Positions 50,554 through 59,173 of a stretch of 64,000 bases of DNA are shown piece by piece. A program made the translations under genes and the position numbers. The notes below the pieces were generated by a model, which was not told the DNA's origin, made no database searches, and worked only from the letters and a program-made list of their open reading frames with translations. Each line of letters opens with the position of its first letter. The first letter of the stretch is position 1. The DNA is from Bin87 sp034423115 (GTDB taxonomy: Bacteria > Chloroflexota > Dehalococcoidia > Lucifugimonadales > UBA3495): positions 124,001 through 188,000 of the forward strand of contig DAOUJD010000044.1 of NCBI GenBank assembly GCA_034423115.1, given 5' to 3'.

Positions 50554-51201
50554 ATGCTGCAATTGCCCAATCCCCAGGAACGTGTGCTCCCCAGCAACGT
50601 CCTTCCCGGGATCATCCGACCCACCACCGAGGGCGAACGCGCCTTCAATCCCTACTCCCTGCTGTTGCAGGCTCGCATCATCTACCTGGGCACCCCGGTG
50701 GATGACGATGTATCCAACGCCGTGGTATCCCAACTGCTCTACTTGGGCTGGGAAAACCCCGACGAGGACATTTACCTTTACATAAACTCACCCGGCGGTT
50801 CCGTGCTCGATGGCATGGCCATCTACGACACCATGCAGCTCATCAAGCCCGACGTCGCCACCGTATGCCTGGGCAAGGCCGCCAGCATGGGCGCGGTCCT
50901 GCTGTCCGGCGGGACCAAGGGTAAACGCTACTGCACCCGCAACTCCACCGTGCTGATCCACCAGGTGATGGGCGGTATCCAGGGTTCAGCGTCCGACATC
51001 GAAATTACCGCTCAGGAAATTCTTAGGCTCCGCGAACGGCTGAACACCATCCTCTCCGAAAACTGCGACCAGCCCTTCGACAAAATATCCCGCGACTCTG
51101 ACCGCGACTACTGGATGGATGCTGAAACCGCCGTCGCTTACGGTATCGTCGACCATGTCTTGGACCAACTCCCCGACGTAATGACCCGCGCGATCGCCTG
51201 A
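50554..51201 (+). CDS. clpP: ATP-dependent Clp protease proteolytic subunit 1
   Basis: A 215-residue ClpP with the catalytic triad Ser111 (KAASMGAVLL), His136 (VLIHQVMGG) and Asp185 (DSDRDYWM). The N-terminal PxxxxTxxGERAFNPYSLLL region and the YINSPGGSVLDGMAIYDTM handle are typical. CAGGAG lies about 14 bases before the ATG. It works with ClpX and probably forms mixed rings with the second ClpP downstream. Confidence 0.95.
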   Translation: MLQLPNPQERVLPSNVLPGIIRPTTEGERAFNPYSLLLQARIIYLGTPVDDDVSNAVVSQLLYLGWENPDEDIYLYINSPGGSVLDGMAIYDTMQLIKPDVATVCLGKAASMGAVLLSGGTKGKRYCTRNSTVLIHQVMGGIQGSASDIEITAQEILRLRERLNTILSENCDQPFDKISRDSDRDYWMDAETAVAYGIVDHVLDQLPDVMTRAIA

Positions 51202-51237
51202 TGGCTCGCTGCCAATACCCCGATTCCTTAGCCAGTG

Positions 51238-51270
51238 ATCGTCATTCCCGCGAAAGCGGGAATCCAAAAA
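51238..51270. repeat. Palindromic repeat (attcccgcgaaagcgggaat type)
   Basis: attcccgc-gaaa-gcgggaat at 51244-51263 is a perfect eight-base-pair hairpin with a GAAA loop. Units of the same type (cgtcatnccggcgaaag...) occur inside the MITE-like element at 15224. It lies between the two clpP genes and could stabilise or attenuate the message. Confidence 0.65.
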
Positions 51271-51323
51271 CGCGTTGCCAAAGCCACTCTCCCCGGATTC
51301 CAGTCAATTGCCAGGAGACCCCG

Positions 51324-51974
51324 ATGACCCTTCCTTTTGAAGACTCCCCGCTGCTCCAGCCGACCAACATCGTCCCCATGGTCATTGAGACCAGCCCCCG
51401 GGGCGAGCGCGCTTTCGATATTTACTCCCTGCTCCTCAGAGAGCGCATCATCTACCTGGGGACTCCCATCACGGATCAGGTTGCTAACGTCATCATCGCG
51501 CAACTCCTCTACCTCGAGCGCGAGGACCGCGACCGCGACATCAGCCTCTACATCAACAGCCCGGGCGGCTATATAGCGTCGGGCCTTGCCATCCTCGACA
51601 CTATCAAGCTGATCAATTCCCAGGTCTCCACCATCTGCGTCGGAACTGCTGCCAGCATGGCCACCGTGTTGCTCGCCAATGGGGAAAAGGGCAAGCGTTA
51701 TTGCCTGGCCAATTCCACCGTACACATGCACCAGCCCAACGTGGGCAGTTTCCAGGGCCAGGCCGCGGACATTGAGATTCAGGCCAGGGAGATCGTTCGT
51801 TTGAAGGAACGACTCTCCAAGATCCTGTCCGAAGCCACTGGTCAGTCCATCGAAAAAATCTCCGACGATACCGATCGTGATTTCTTCTTGACTGCTGAAG
51901 AAGCCATCGAGTACGGCATCGTGGATGAGATACTTGGCGCGCCAGCCGAGGAAGCCACCGCCGAAGCCGCCTGA
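51324..51974 (+). CDS. clpP: ATP-dependent Clp protease proteolytic subunit 2
   Basis: A 216-residue second ClpP: Ser111 (TAASMATVLL), His136 (VHMHQPNVG) and Asp186 (DTDRDFFL). It is about half identical to ClpP1 by eye, with the same handle region YINSPGGYIASGLAI. AGGAG lies before ATG 51324; the frame is open to 51201 through the hairpin repeat. All triad residues are kept in both copies, so neither looks like an inactive ClpR. Confidence 0.95.
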   Translation: MTLPFEDSPLLQPTNIVPMVIETSPRGERAFDIYSLLLRERIIYLGTPITDQVANVIIAQLLYLEREDRDRDISLYINSPGGYIASGLAILDTIKLINSQVSTICVGTAASMATVLLANGEKGKRYCLANSTVHMHQPNVGSFQGQAADIEIQAREIVRLKERLSKILSEATGQSIEKISDDTDRDFFLTAEEAIEYGIVDEILGAPAEEATAEAA

Positions 51975-52011
51975 TCGTTCCCCAACCCTCCCTCACGCGA
52001 GGCGGCCAGCT

Positions 52012-53415
52012 ATGACCACCAGAAACCGCAACAGCAACTCCAACCGAAATTCCTATCGGTGTTCTTTTTGCGGTAGCCTGTTCCCCCAGGGTCGCCTCAT
52101 GCGGCCGCCCGGCCAGAGTCGAGGCGGCATCTGTTTCGATTGCATACGCGAGTTGGCCGCTTACGTCGCTGATCGAGGTGGCAAGCGGCGCTCCGATGAG
52201 TCTGGTCGGCACTCGCAACGAAGTTCCGACCGGGTTGAGCTCACGGAGAAAGCGTTAGCGGAGTCGTCGAGTCCGTCTCCCACGTTGGTTCCCCGCGAAA
52301 TTTACGCCAGCCTCGACGCCTACGTGATCGGACAGGAAAAAGCCAAGAAAACCCTGGCGGTGGCGGTTTACAACCACTTCAAGCGCATCCGGAGCGGCGC
52401 GACTTCGTCCGACATTGAAGTTCAGAAGTCCAACATCCTGCTGATCGGACCCACGGGTTCCGGAAAAACTCTGCTCGCGGAAACCCTTGCGCGAACCCTT
52501 GATGTTCCGTTCGCCATCTGCGACGCGACCTCACTCACCGAATCGGGCTACGTCGGCGAGGACGTGGAAAACATCCTGCTCCGGCTCATCCAGGCGGCTG
52601 AATGGGAAATTCCGCGCGCCGAGCAGGGCATCATCTACATCGACGAGCTGGACAAGATCGCCCGCAAGGAAGGCGTCAACCGTTCCATCACTCGCGACGT
52701 TGCCGGCGAGGGCGTGCAGCAGGAACTCCTCAAAATCATCGAAGGCTGTGTCGCCAACGTACCGCCGCAGGGTGGCCGGAAACACCCGCACCAGGAGATG
52801 TTGCAGATCAACACCCGCAACATCCTCTTTATTTGCGGCGGCGCGTTCGACGGTCTGGAGGAGATGATCACCAAGCGGTTGTCAGTCGGCTCGTCGATGG
52901 GATTTTTAGCCACCGGGCCAGATCGCACCGACCGCAACCCCGGCGACGACAACCCCTTGGATCACGTGACCCCCGAGGATTTGCTTCAGTTCGGTTTCAT
53001 CCCCGAGCTCGTCGGTCGCCTGCCCATCGTATCCGCCCTCCAACCTCTGGATCGGGAAGCCCTGATCCGCGTGTTGATCGAGCCCAAAAACGCCATCGTC
53101 AAGCAGTACCAGCAGTTGTTTGCCCTCGACGACGTTAGGCTGGAGTTCACGGACGACGCCCTGGCCGCCGCCGCGGAACGCGCCCTGGCCTACCAAACGG
53201 GCGCTCGCGTGCTGCGGCACATCGTCGAGGACGCGTTGCTAGACGTCATGTACGAGCTCCCCTCCCTTGAAGACATAGGACGCTGTGTTGTCCACGGCGA
53301 CGCCATCAACGGAGACGCGTCGCCCCGCCTCTACCGGCGCAGCGGCGGCCGCTACCTCACTCTGAAGTCTGCCCTCGCCAGATCGGACCACGCGTCGCGC
53401 AGAAAAACCGCCTGA
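52012..53415 (+). CDS. clpX: ATP-dependent Clp protease ATPase subunit ClpX
   Basis: A 467-residue AAA+ unfoldase that feeds ClpP. The zinc-binding domain has Cys17, Cys20, Cys41 and Cys44. Walker A is GPTGSGKT (146-153), Walker B IIYIDELDKIAR, and the GYVGEDVEN and IPELVGRLP motifs follow. The linker between the zinc domain and the AAA+ core is long and polar. ATG 52012 follows the clpP2 stop by 37 bases. Confidence 0.95.
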   Translation: MTTRNRNSNSNRNSYRCSFCGSLFPQGRLMRPPGQSRGGICFDCIRELAAYVADRGGKRRSDESGRHSQRSSDRVELTEKALAESSSPSPTLVPREIYASLDAYVIGQEKAKKTLAVAVYNHFKRIRSGATSSDIEVQKSNILLIGPTGSGKTLLAETLARTLDVPFAICDATSLTESGYVGEDVENILLRLIQAAEWEIPRAEQGIIYIDELDKIARKEGVNRSITRDVAGEGVQQELLKIIEGCVANVPPQGGRKHPHQEMLQINTRNILFICGGAFDGLEEMITKRLSVGSSMGFLATGPDRTDRNPGDDNPLDHVTPEDLLQFGFIPELVGRLPIVSALQPLDREALIRVLIEPKNAIVKQYQQLFALDDVRLEFTDDALAAAAERALAYQTGARVLRHIVEDALLDVMYELPSLEDIGRCVVHGDAINGDASPRLYRRSGGRYLTLKSALARSDHASRRKTA

Positions 53416-53435
53416 CCGGCAACCACACCAACACG

Positions 53436-53465
53436 TAGGGGCGAATCATCATTCGCCCTATTTTT
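53436..53465 (+). terminator. Terminator-like palindrome after clpX
   Basis: taggggcgaat-catc-attcgcccta pairs with one bulged G and is followed by ttttt. It lies 20 bases after the clpX stop. A perfect version of the same gtaggggcgaat palindrome, without a T run, lies at 63091. Confidence 0.75.
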
Positions 53466-53557
53466 GTCGGCCTCTGCGTCCCGTTTGCAGAAATTCAACC
53501 ACGACCAACGCGTGCTTAAACGCCATACACCCAGTCCATCTAACCAACATCTCACGT

Positions 53558-54373
53558 TCATCCGGACGCTATCGCCGCCTCAATCTCCTCGGTCAACGAA
53601 AAACCCGCAGGATGCGTATCAGCCAGTTGTTCCCCGTTCGCGTCCAGCGCCTCACCGGGCCGTACTCTCACCCGACCGTCCGCCACGGCGCCCAGCGTCG
53701 CCAACAGCAGGTACGGCTCCCGTGGGTACCCTTCAGCACGGATTAGCTTGAACAGCCCGTTTTCCTCACCCTCTTCACTCCGGACTCGTTCTATGGATCG
53801 CCCGCTCAACGCTGAACGCGCCTCGTCGAAAGGGCCGCCGACGATGGGCAACTCACAGTGGGATAGTACCGGCCCGCGATCGACCTCTTCCGTCGCCATG
53901 TGGATCATCGCGCCGGTCCGCGTGGCGCCGGTTTCGATCAATTCCCAGATCACTGACTGCCAAGTCCCGGTCGGGCCATCCGGCAGGGCTCCGTGCAGGT
54001 TCAACAGCGGGTATCGCCGGCACATCTCGCCGCTGCAAATGAGCATGTAGCCGGCCAACGCGCACACGTCCGGTTGGTAGCCTTCCAGCAGGGCCATCGC
54101 CTCCCGGTCAAAGCCGTCCCGGTGCCGCGACATCGGACCGCCGCCATGTTCCCGCCTGTACCGCGCTGACGACAGTGTCACCAGCGGCAAACTATACGAC
54201 CTCACCAACTCGAAGAACGCGTCCGATCCCTCCGCTTCCCCCGGTTCCCGATTGCTGAACACAAACTCGATCGTGGCGTCGAGTTTCCCCGCCTCAATCG
54301 CCTCGGCCACGAACTGCAGCAGCCCCCGAGACCCTTCCCCCCGGCCCGTAGAGAACCATCCTATCCGCAGCAT
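53558..54373 (-). CDS. Formyltransferase family protein (PurN-like)
   Basis: A 271-residue protein with the glycinamide-ribonucleotide formyltransferase fold. It starts RIGWFSTGRGEGSRGLLQFV; the catalytic Asn-x-His is in LLNLHGALPDGPTG, and the Asp is in EEVDRGPVLSHCELP. The N-terminal substrate region (STGRGEGSRG) and an extra C-terminal 70 residues differ from PurN, and no pur gene is nearby, so another formyl acceptor is possible. Confidence 0.75.
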   Translation of the reverse strand: MLRIGWFSTGRGEGSRGLLQFVAEAIEAGKLDATIEFVFSNREPGEAEGSDAFFELVRSYSLPLVTLSSARYRREHGGGPMSRHRDGFDREAMALLEGYQPDVCALAGYMLICSGEMCRRYPLLNLHGALPDGPTGTWQSVIWELIETGATRTGAMIHMATEEVDRGPVLSHCELPIVGGPFDEARSALSGRSIERVRSEEGEENGLFKLIRAEGYPREPYLLLATLGAVADGRVRVRPGEALDANGEQLADTHPAGFSLTEEIEAAIASG

Positions 54374-54557
54374 GAACCCAGCTGTTCCACTTTATTTCGC
54401 TGATCCCAAGCCCCGAATTTCACCAATCCGGAGCCCTGCTCATGGTGCGGAACGTCCACCTATGGCGGGAGCCGGTCACCATGAACCCGTCAAACCACCA
54501 TCCAGCCCTGAATCCTGCCAATCCTGTGCATCCATGCAAAAACCGTACTCCGCCTCA

Positions 54558-54890
54558 TCAGAACGGTGCATCGTCTTCAAAGAGCGATGGGTCATCCGGT
54601 TCCAGCGGTGGCGGAAGGTCCCATTCGTCATCGCTATCGTTGGCATCGTCAGCCGCAGGAACGGGCATGCCCCGGTTTTCGCCAATCTGAGTGATGCGCA
54701 GTTCAGCCTCGGTCAGCAATTGCTGGCAGCGGTTCGCTAGCTCCATCCCCTGACGGTACAGCGACTCAGCCTCTGTCAAAGGCAATTCGCCGCGCTCCAG
54801 TTGATCAACCGTCTCTTCCAGTCTCCGGTATGCATCCTCAAACGAAAGCTCGGCCAGTTCCTCTCTCCAACCCTCCGTCGGTTCGGTCAT
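54558..54890 (-). CDS. xseB: Exodeoxyribonuclease VII small subunit
   Basis: A 110-residue small subunit. The coiled-coil core LSFEDAYRRLEETVDQLERG followed by LPLTEAESLYRQGMELANRC is the family signature. The acidic C-terminal tail of about 35 residues (DDANDSDDEWD) is longer than usual. It follows xseA by 23 bases and would form the heteromeric nuclease with it. Confidence 0.92.
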   Translation of the reverse strand: MTEPTEGWREELAELSFEDAYRRLEETVDQLERGELPLTEAESLYRQGMELANRCQQLLTEAELRITQIGENRGMPVPAADDANDSDDEWDLPPPLEPDDPSLFEDDAPF

Positions 54891-54913
54891 GGTTGTGCGT
54901 CCAGTACCGTCGG

Positions 54914-56248
54914 TTACAGCAACGGCCGCATCGCCGTCTGGACGTCTGACGCAGTGCGACGTCGTCGTGATGCCCGTGTCCCCGGTTTGGGCTGTTCGGC
55001 TTTGCCATCGGCATTGGAGACCGCTCCCGGATCATCGGTTGGAGTGCTTGCTCCACCGCCGTCGGAACCCGCCACGGCCTGCATCTGCCCGCCGCTCAGC
55101 GTGATGTCTAGCAAATCGCCATCGCGCGCTTGCCCTGGTTCCGTAACCACGCTGGAACCTTGCGCCAGAGTCACGACGGCGTAGCCTCTCCGCAGGGTGG
55201 CCGCCGGATCCAGCGCTGACAGTTTGGCCTGTTGCGCCTCCAAACCGCGCTGCAACCGCTCCTTGCGCCGGGTCATCGCCGCCGTCGCGCGCTCAGTCAA
55301 CCCGTCAACCTGCCGCTTCATCACGCCCACGTCCGGCCCGCGCCGTTGCAATCGCTGACGTTGCAGCTCCAGTTCGCTTCGCCTCCGGTCTATATGCCCC
55401 AGCATCACTGCGGTCAGTTGCTGTCCCACCGCGAAAACATTGGCCAGCAGTTGCCGTCGGTCCGGTGTCACCAACTCCGCCGCCGCCGACGGTGTGGGCG
55501 CGCGTTGGTCCGCCACGTCGTCCGCGATGGTGTGGTCGGTCTCGTGTCCAACCCCCGACACCACCGGGATGCCGCTCCCGAATATGGCCCGCGCCACCTC
55601 CTCCGCGTTGAAGCACCACAGGTCTTCCAGTGACCCGCCACCCCGCGCCACAATTATCACGTCTGCCCGAGCCTCTTCGTTCAGTTGCCTGATGGCATCG
55701 GCGATTTGTCCGCCTGCGGTGTCTCCCTGCACCGCAGTGGGCGACAAGCACAATTCCACTAGCGGATACCGCCGCCGCACCACGTTCTGAATATCCTGCC
55801 AGACCGCTCCGCTGGGCGACGTCACCACTCCGATTACCTTGGGAAACAACGGCAACGGCCGCTTGCGAGACGCCTCGAACAACCCCTCCGCCGCCAATTG
55901 TTGCCGCAGCCGCGCCAGTTCCAGCGCCATGGCGCCCTCGCCCACGGGCAGCACTGCGGCCACCTGCATGTTGGCTTCGCCGTACGGAGGGTAGAACGTG
56001 AAGTTTCCGCCGGCCAGAACCTCCTGCCCTTCTTCCAGGTACTCCTGCCCGGACCGCCCACGGAACATCACGCAGCGAATCGTGCTGCCGTCTTCCCGCA
56101 GGCTGAAGTATGAGTGACCCGACGCCACTGTGCGCAGGTTTGCAACCTCGCCCTGTACCGTCAGCCGCGACAGCAACCCGTCCGACTCGAGCTTTTCCTT
56201 AAGATAGTTGGCTACCTGCCCAACCGAATACACTACTGGCGAAAGCAT
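54914..56248 (-). CDS. xseA: Exodeoxyribonuclease VII large subunit
   Basis: A 444-residue large subunit that degrades single-stranded DNA. The OB-fold N-terminus (YSVGQVANYLKEKLESD, GEVANLRTVASGHSYFSL) precedes the catalytic domain with VVTSPSGAVWQDIQNV, IIVARGGGSLEDLWCFNAE and GVGHETDHTIADDVADQRAP. The C-terminal 50 residues are low-complexity and Arg-rich. Confidence 0.94.
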   Translation of the reverse strand: MLSPVVYSVGQVANYLKEKLESDGLLSRLTVQGEVANLRTVASGHSYFSLREDGSTIRCVMFRGRSGQEYLEEGQEVLAGGNFTFYPPYGEANMQVAAVLPVGEGAMALELARLRQQLAAEGLFEASRKRPLPLFPKVIGVVTSPSGAVWQDIQNVVRRRYPLVELCLSPTAVQGDTAGGQIADAIRQLNEEARADVIIVARGGGSLEDLWCFNAEEVARAIFGSGIPVVSGVGHETDHTIADDVADQRAPTPSAAAELVTPDRRQLLANVFAVGQQLTAVMLGHIDRRRSELELQRQRLQRRGPDVGVMKRQVDGLTERATAAMTRRKERLQRGLEAQQAKLSALDPAATLRRGYAVVTLAQGSSVVTEPGQARDGDLLDITLSGGQMQAVAGSDGGGASTPTDDPGAVSNADGKAEQPKPGTRASRRRRTASDVQTAMRPLL

Positions 56249-56355
56249 GTCAGGACGTTACCTATGCGCCGGTTTGCGCCTTTCGTGTAGCTATTACCAT
56301 CGTCATGGCCCGCTCGCGTTCACTGTACGGTAAGTGTTACGTCCGACTTTGCTGC

Positions 56356-56949
56356 TCATTCGGAATCCGACGGAGCCGCGCCGGGTGGTGGTTCGTCAAA
56401 TGGCCGGCCCTCCGATTCTGCATCGGCGCGTCGTTGCAGCCAGCCCTGCCACTGGATGTCCCTTTCCTCCCTACCCTCGGCCCGGCCTTCCGCCATGCCC
56501 TCGGCCCTACCCTCGGCCCGGCCCTCAGCCCGGTGTCGTTCAATCACCGGCGTCACGTAGCGGTTCACCATCGCCTGATACAGGGACATCAGCAATTCTC
56601 CTATGAGGTTGAGGGGACGAGTTATCAGTAAGGCTATTATAGCGATTCCAACGGCTACCAGGCCAAATTCGGCCAGTACGGCAATGATGTAGTCGCCAGC
56701 CCTTTTCCATAAAGGCGTCAAGGTGGCTGTGGGAGCATAAGGCGTCCGGTATGCCACGTAAGCCAGCCCAACCAGCCACAACAGGCTGAGTAACCGGAAG
56801 AATGTCGAAGCGTCGCGTTGGCTGACGCTCCACACCGACTCGCGAGTCTCCAGTTGCGGCGTGGCCGGTGGCAGCAGCCTGACCAGAGCGCGGCGCAGAT
56901 GAGCCCACAGCGGTTCGCGTTCCCGGCCCAACGGCGTTCTCACCGCCAC
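56356..56949 (-). CDS. Two-helix membrane protein with R-A-E-G repeat tail
   Basis: A 197-residue protein with hydrophobic helices at about residues 49-67 and 91-113, then an amphipathic segment and a repeat tail (EGRAEGRAEGMAEGRAEGRE). The plan is the same as in the product of 28055 but the sequences differ, so it may be convergence or a fast-evolving family. Function unknown. It lies between efp and xseA. Confidence 0.6.
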   Translation of the reverse strand: MAVRTPLGREREPLWAHLRRALVRLLPPATPQLETRESVWSVSQRDASTFFRLLSLLWLVGLAYVAYRTPYAPTATLTPLWKRAGDYIIAVLAEFGLVAVGIAIIALLITRPLNLIGELLMSLYQAMVNRYVTPVIERHRAEGRAEGRAEGMAEGRAEGREERDIQWQGWLQRRADAESEGRPFDEPPPGAAPSDSE

Positions 56950-57114
56950 CCGAACGGTAACGGCAAGCGCGGCTTCACCGGGCGGAGATCATAGGGCAGC
57001 ATGCGTGCGGCAGCTTTTGGCTCAACATGATTGTAGTGGTGCGGCTCTTTCTGCGGAATCAGCTCAATCCTGCCGATCCGCCGTTGCCATACATCATGCT
57101 GCTTAGGGGTCTCC

Positions 57115-57681
57115 CTACGACACCCGTTCCGAATACGTCGCGTTCCGCGTGTCCACCTTCACCACCGTCCCCGGCGTGATGAACATAGGAACGGTGATCT
57201 GTAGGCCGGTTTCCAGCGTGGCCGGCTTGTTTCCGCCTTGCGCGGTGTTGCCCTTGAATGCCGGCGGCGTGTCCACTACCTCAAGCTCCACGTGGATTGG
57301 CAGGTTGACGTTGATCGGCGAACCCTTGTAGAACACCACCTCGACCATCATGTTCTCTTTCAGGTAGTCCAGCGTGTCTCCCAGTTGCTCCCCCGTCAAC
57401 TCATGCTGGTCATAGGTTTCCTGGTCCATGAAGAAGTAGTGCGACCCGTCGGTGTACAGGTATTGCGTTTCCCGGTTGTCCACTTCGGCCAGGCTGAAAC
57501 CCGTGTCGTAACGCTGGAAGGTACGCTCCACCACCGAGCCGCTGATCAGGTTGCGCATCTTGATCCGCGTCACCGGAGCCCGCTGCTGCATCTTGTGCCG
57601 CTCGTAGTCCATCACCTGCCAGGGCTGGTTTTCCAGCTCGATCACCATGCCCTTGTTGAGGTCGCCAAAGTTTATGCTCAT
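57115..57681 (-). CDS. efp: Elongation factor P, atypical tip loop
   Basis: A 188-residue EF-P that relieves ribosome stalling at proline runs. Domain I starts INFGDLNKGMVIELENQPWQV and the C-terminal OB domain has ITVPMFITPGTVVKVDTRN. The domain I tip, normally PGKG or PGRG, reads KMQQRAPV here, with Arg34 nearest the usual modified position and no proline-glycine turn. The C-terminal length is normal. It follows aroQ by 15 bases. Confidence 0.9.
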   Translation of the reverse strand: MSINFGDLNKGMVIELENQPWQVMDYERHKMQQRAPVTRIKMRNLISGSVVERTFQRYDTGFSLAEVDNRETQYLYTDGSHYFFMDQETYDQHELTGEQLGDTLDYLKENMMVEVVFYKGSPINVNLPIHVELEVVDTPPAFKGNTAQGGNKPATLETGLQITVPMFITPGTVVKVDTRNATYSERVS

Positions 57682-57696
57682 CCTGGGTATCCCCTT

Positions 57697-58155
57697 TTAC
57701 GTCTCTCGTTCCGCCGCCTCGTCGCTGATGATGCCGGCCAACGTTTCCAATGCAGCAGTATAGCCCCTCCATCCCAACCCGGCAATTTGGCCGCGCACGG
57801 TATCAGCCAGCACCGAATGTCGCCGCCAGGATTCCCGTGCGTGGATGTTGCTCAGGTGCACCTCCACTACCGGAACACCGGTATCCGTCAATGCGTCCTT
57901 CAACGACAGCCCGTAGTGCGTCAGCGCCCCCGCATTGATCACCACGCCGTCAATTCGGCCCGCCTGCTCTTGTAGACGATCGATCAACGCCCCCTCGTGG
58001 TTGGACTGGAAGGATTCCACCTCAACGCCCAGCGATGCTGCGCGCTCTCCGATGCGACGGTTGATCTCGTCCAGCGTCAGCGTCCCATAGTGATGGCGAT
58101 CTCGCCGTCCCAGCGCGTTCAGGTTAGGACCGTGCAGTACCAGGATCGTGACCAT
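57697..58155 (-). CDS. aroQ: 3-dehydroquinate dehydratase, type II
   Basis: A 152-residue dodecameric-type dehydroquinase of the shikimate pathway. Features are LVLHGPNLNALGRRDRHHYG with catalytic Tyr23, FQSNHEGALIDRLQE, INAGALTHYGLSLKDAL and VEVHLSNIHARESWR with the catalytic His. The start overlaps the end of the recombinase gene by 32 bases. Confidence 0.94.
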   Translation of the reverse strand: MVTILVLHGPNLNALGRRDRHHYGTLTLDEINRRIGERAASLGVEVESFQSNHEGALIDRLQEQAGRIDGVVINAGALTHYGLSLKDALTDTGVPVVEVHLSNIHARESWRRHSVLADTVRGQIAGLGWRGYTAALETLAGIISDEAAERET

Positions 58156-59173
58156 CTGCCGCCGTCTCGCTTTCGGGATTCTCGCCGTCCTGCGCCGCCA
58201 TCGGGTGGAAATTCAGGTACGCCCGCCGCGCTTCCTGCTTGGTGATGTGCGTGTACATCTGCGTAGTGGATACGCTGCTGTGCCCCAGCAGGTCTTGGAT
58301 CACCCGCAGATCGGCGTCGCCCTCCAGCATGTGGCTTGCAAAGCTGTGCCGCAGCGTATGCGGGTGGATCCCCTCTTTCAGGCCCGCCCGCGCCGCGTAG
58401 TTGCTCACAATTTTCTCGATGCTGCGACGCGATAATCTGCCCCCATACCGGTTGACGAAAAGCGGCTCGTCATTCTCCACGCCGGCAACCAGATGCGGCC
58501 GGCCGTCGCTCAGGTAGTTGTCCAGCGCCGCCTCCGCCGGCTCACCGAAAAGCGTCCACCGTTCCTTGTTTCCCTTGCCGCGCACCAGGATCTCCCGCCG
58601 CTCCCGGTAAACGTCTCCAATGTTCATCCCCTCGATCTCAGCCAGCCGCACTCCGCACGCGTACAGCACTTCCAGAATCGCGCGATCCCGCAACCCGGTC
58701 GGCGTGTCATCGTCCGGCGCGTCCAACAATCGCGTCGCCTCCTTCTTACCCAGGAAGCTAGGCAGCGGTTTCTCCACCTTCACCGGAAAAGACCGCGCCG
58801 ACGGCACCGGCGTGGACTTGAACCATCCTTCCTGAACCAGAAAGTTGTAGAAGGTCCGCAGCGCCGTCAACTTGCGCACTATGCTGACGCGCGCATACCC
58901 CTTGGGCCGCTCGCCATCCGTCCGCCCCTCCGTCGCTAGGTATGCCACGTAGCCGCGCAGCATCTGCCGGTTCATGTCCGACAATCCCAGGCCCTTGGGC
59001 CGGCAGTACCCGAGGAAAGTGTGCAGATCGTCCAGGTAAATTCGCCGGGTGTTGTCCGACAGCGATCTTTGCCCTGTCAGATAACGCCCGTACCGCTCCA
59101 GCAGATCCGGCGTCGCCGGCTTACATTCACGCTCTGAACCGACCGCCGCCGTGATCGTCCCGCTAGTCGCCAA
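58124..59173 (-). CDS. xerD: Tyrosine recombinase XerC/XerD
   Basis: A 349-residue site-specific recombinase, likely for chromosome dimer resolution at dif. All catalytic residues are visible: Arg176 (GVRLAEIEG), Lys200 (RGKGNKER), His272 and Arg275 (HTLRHSFASH), His298 (LGHSSVST) and Tyr307. The TTG start overlaps the topA stop by 11 bases. There is an N-terminal extension and a 30-residue C-terminal tail compared with E. coli XerD. XerC, XerD and XerA types cannot be told apart here. Confidence 0.92.
   Translation of the reverse strand: MATSGTITAAVGSERECKPATPDLLERYGRYLTGQRSLSDNTRRIYLDDLHTFLGYCRPKGLGLSDMNRQMLRGYVAYLATEGRTDGERPKGYARVSIVRKLTALRTFYNFLVQEGWFKSTPVPSARSFPVKVEKPLPSFLGKKEATRLLDAPDDDTPTGLRDRAILEVLYACGVRLAEIEGMNIGDVYRERREILVRGKGNKERWTLFGEPAEAALDNYLSDGRPHLVAGVENDEPLFVNRYGGRLSRRSIEKIVSNYAARAGLKEGIHPHTLRHSFASHMLEGDADLRVIQDLLGHSSVSTTQMYTHITKQEARRAYLNFHPMAAQDGENPESETAADGHDPGTARS

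Noticed and set aside
54430..54510. Third full copy of the GGCCTTT-ended element
   Set aside because: Only a degenerate ctcatggtgcgg...gggagcc fragment is present; the inverted ends are missing.
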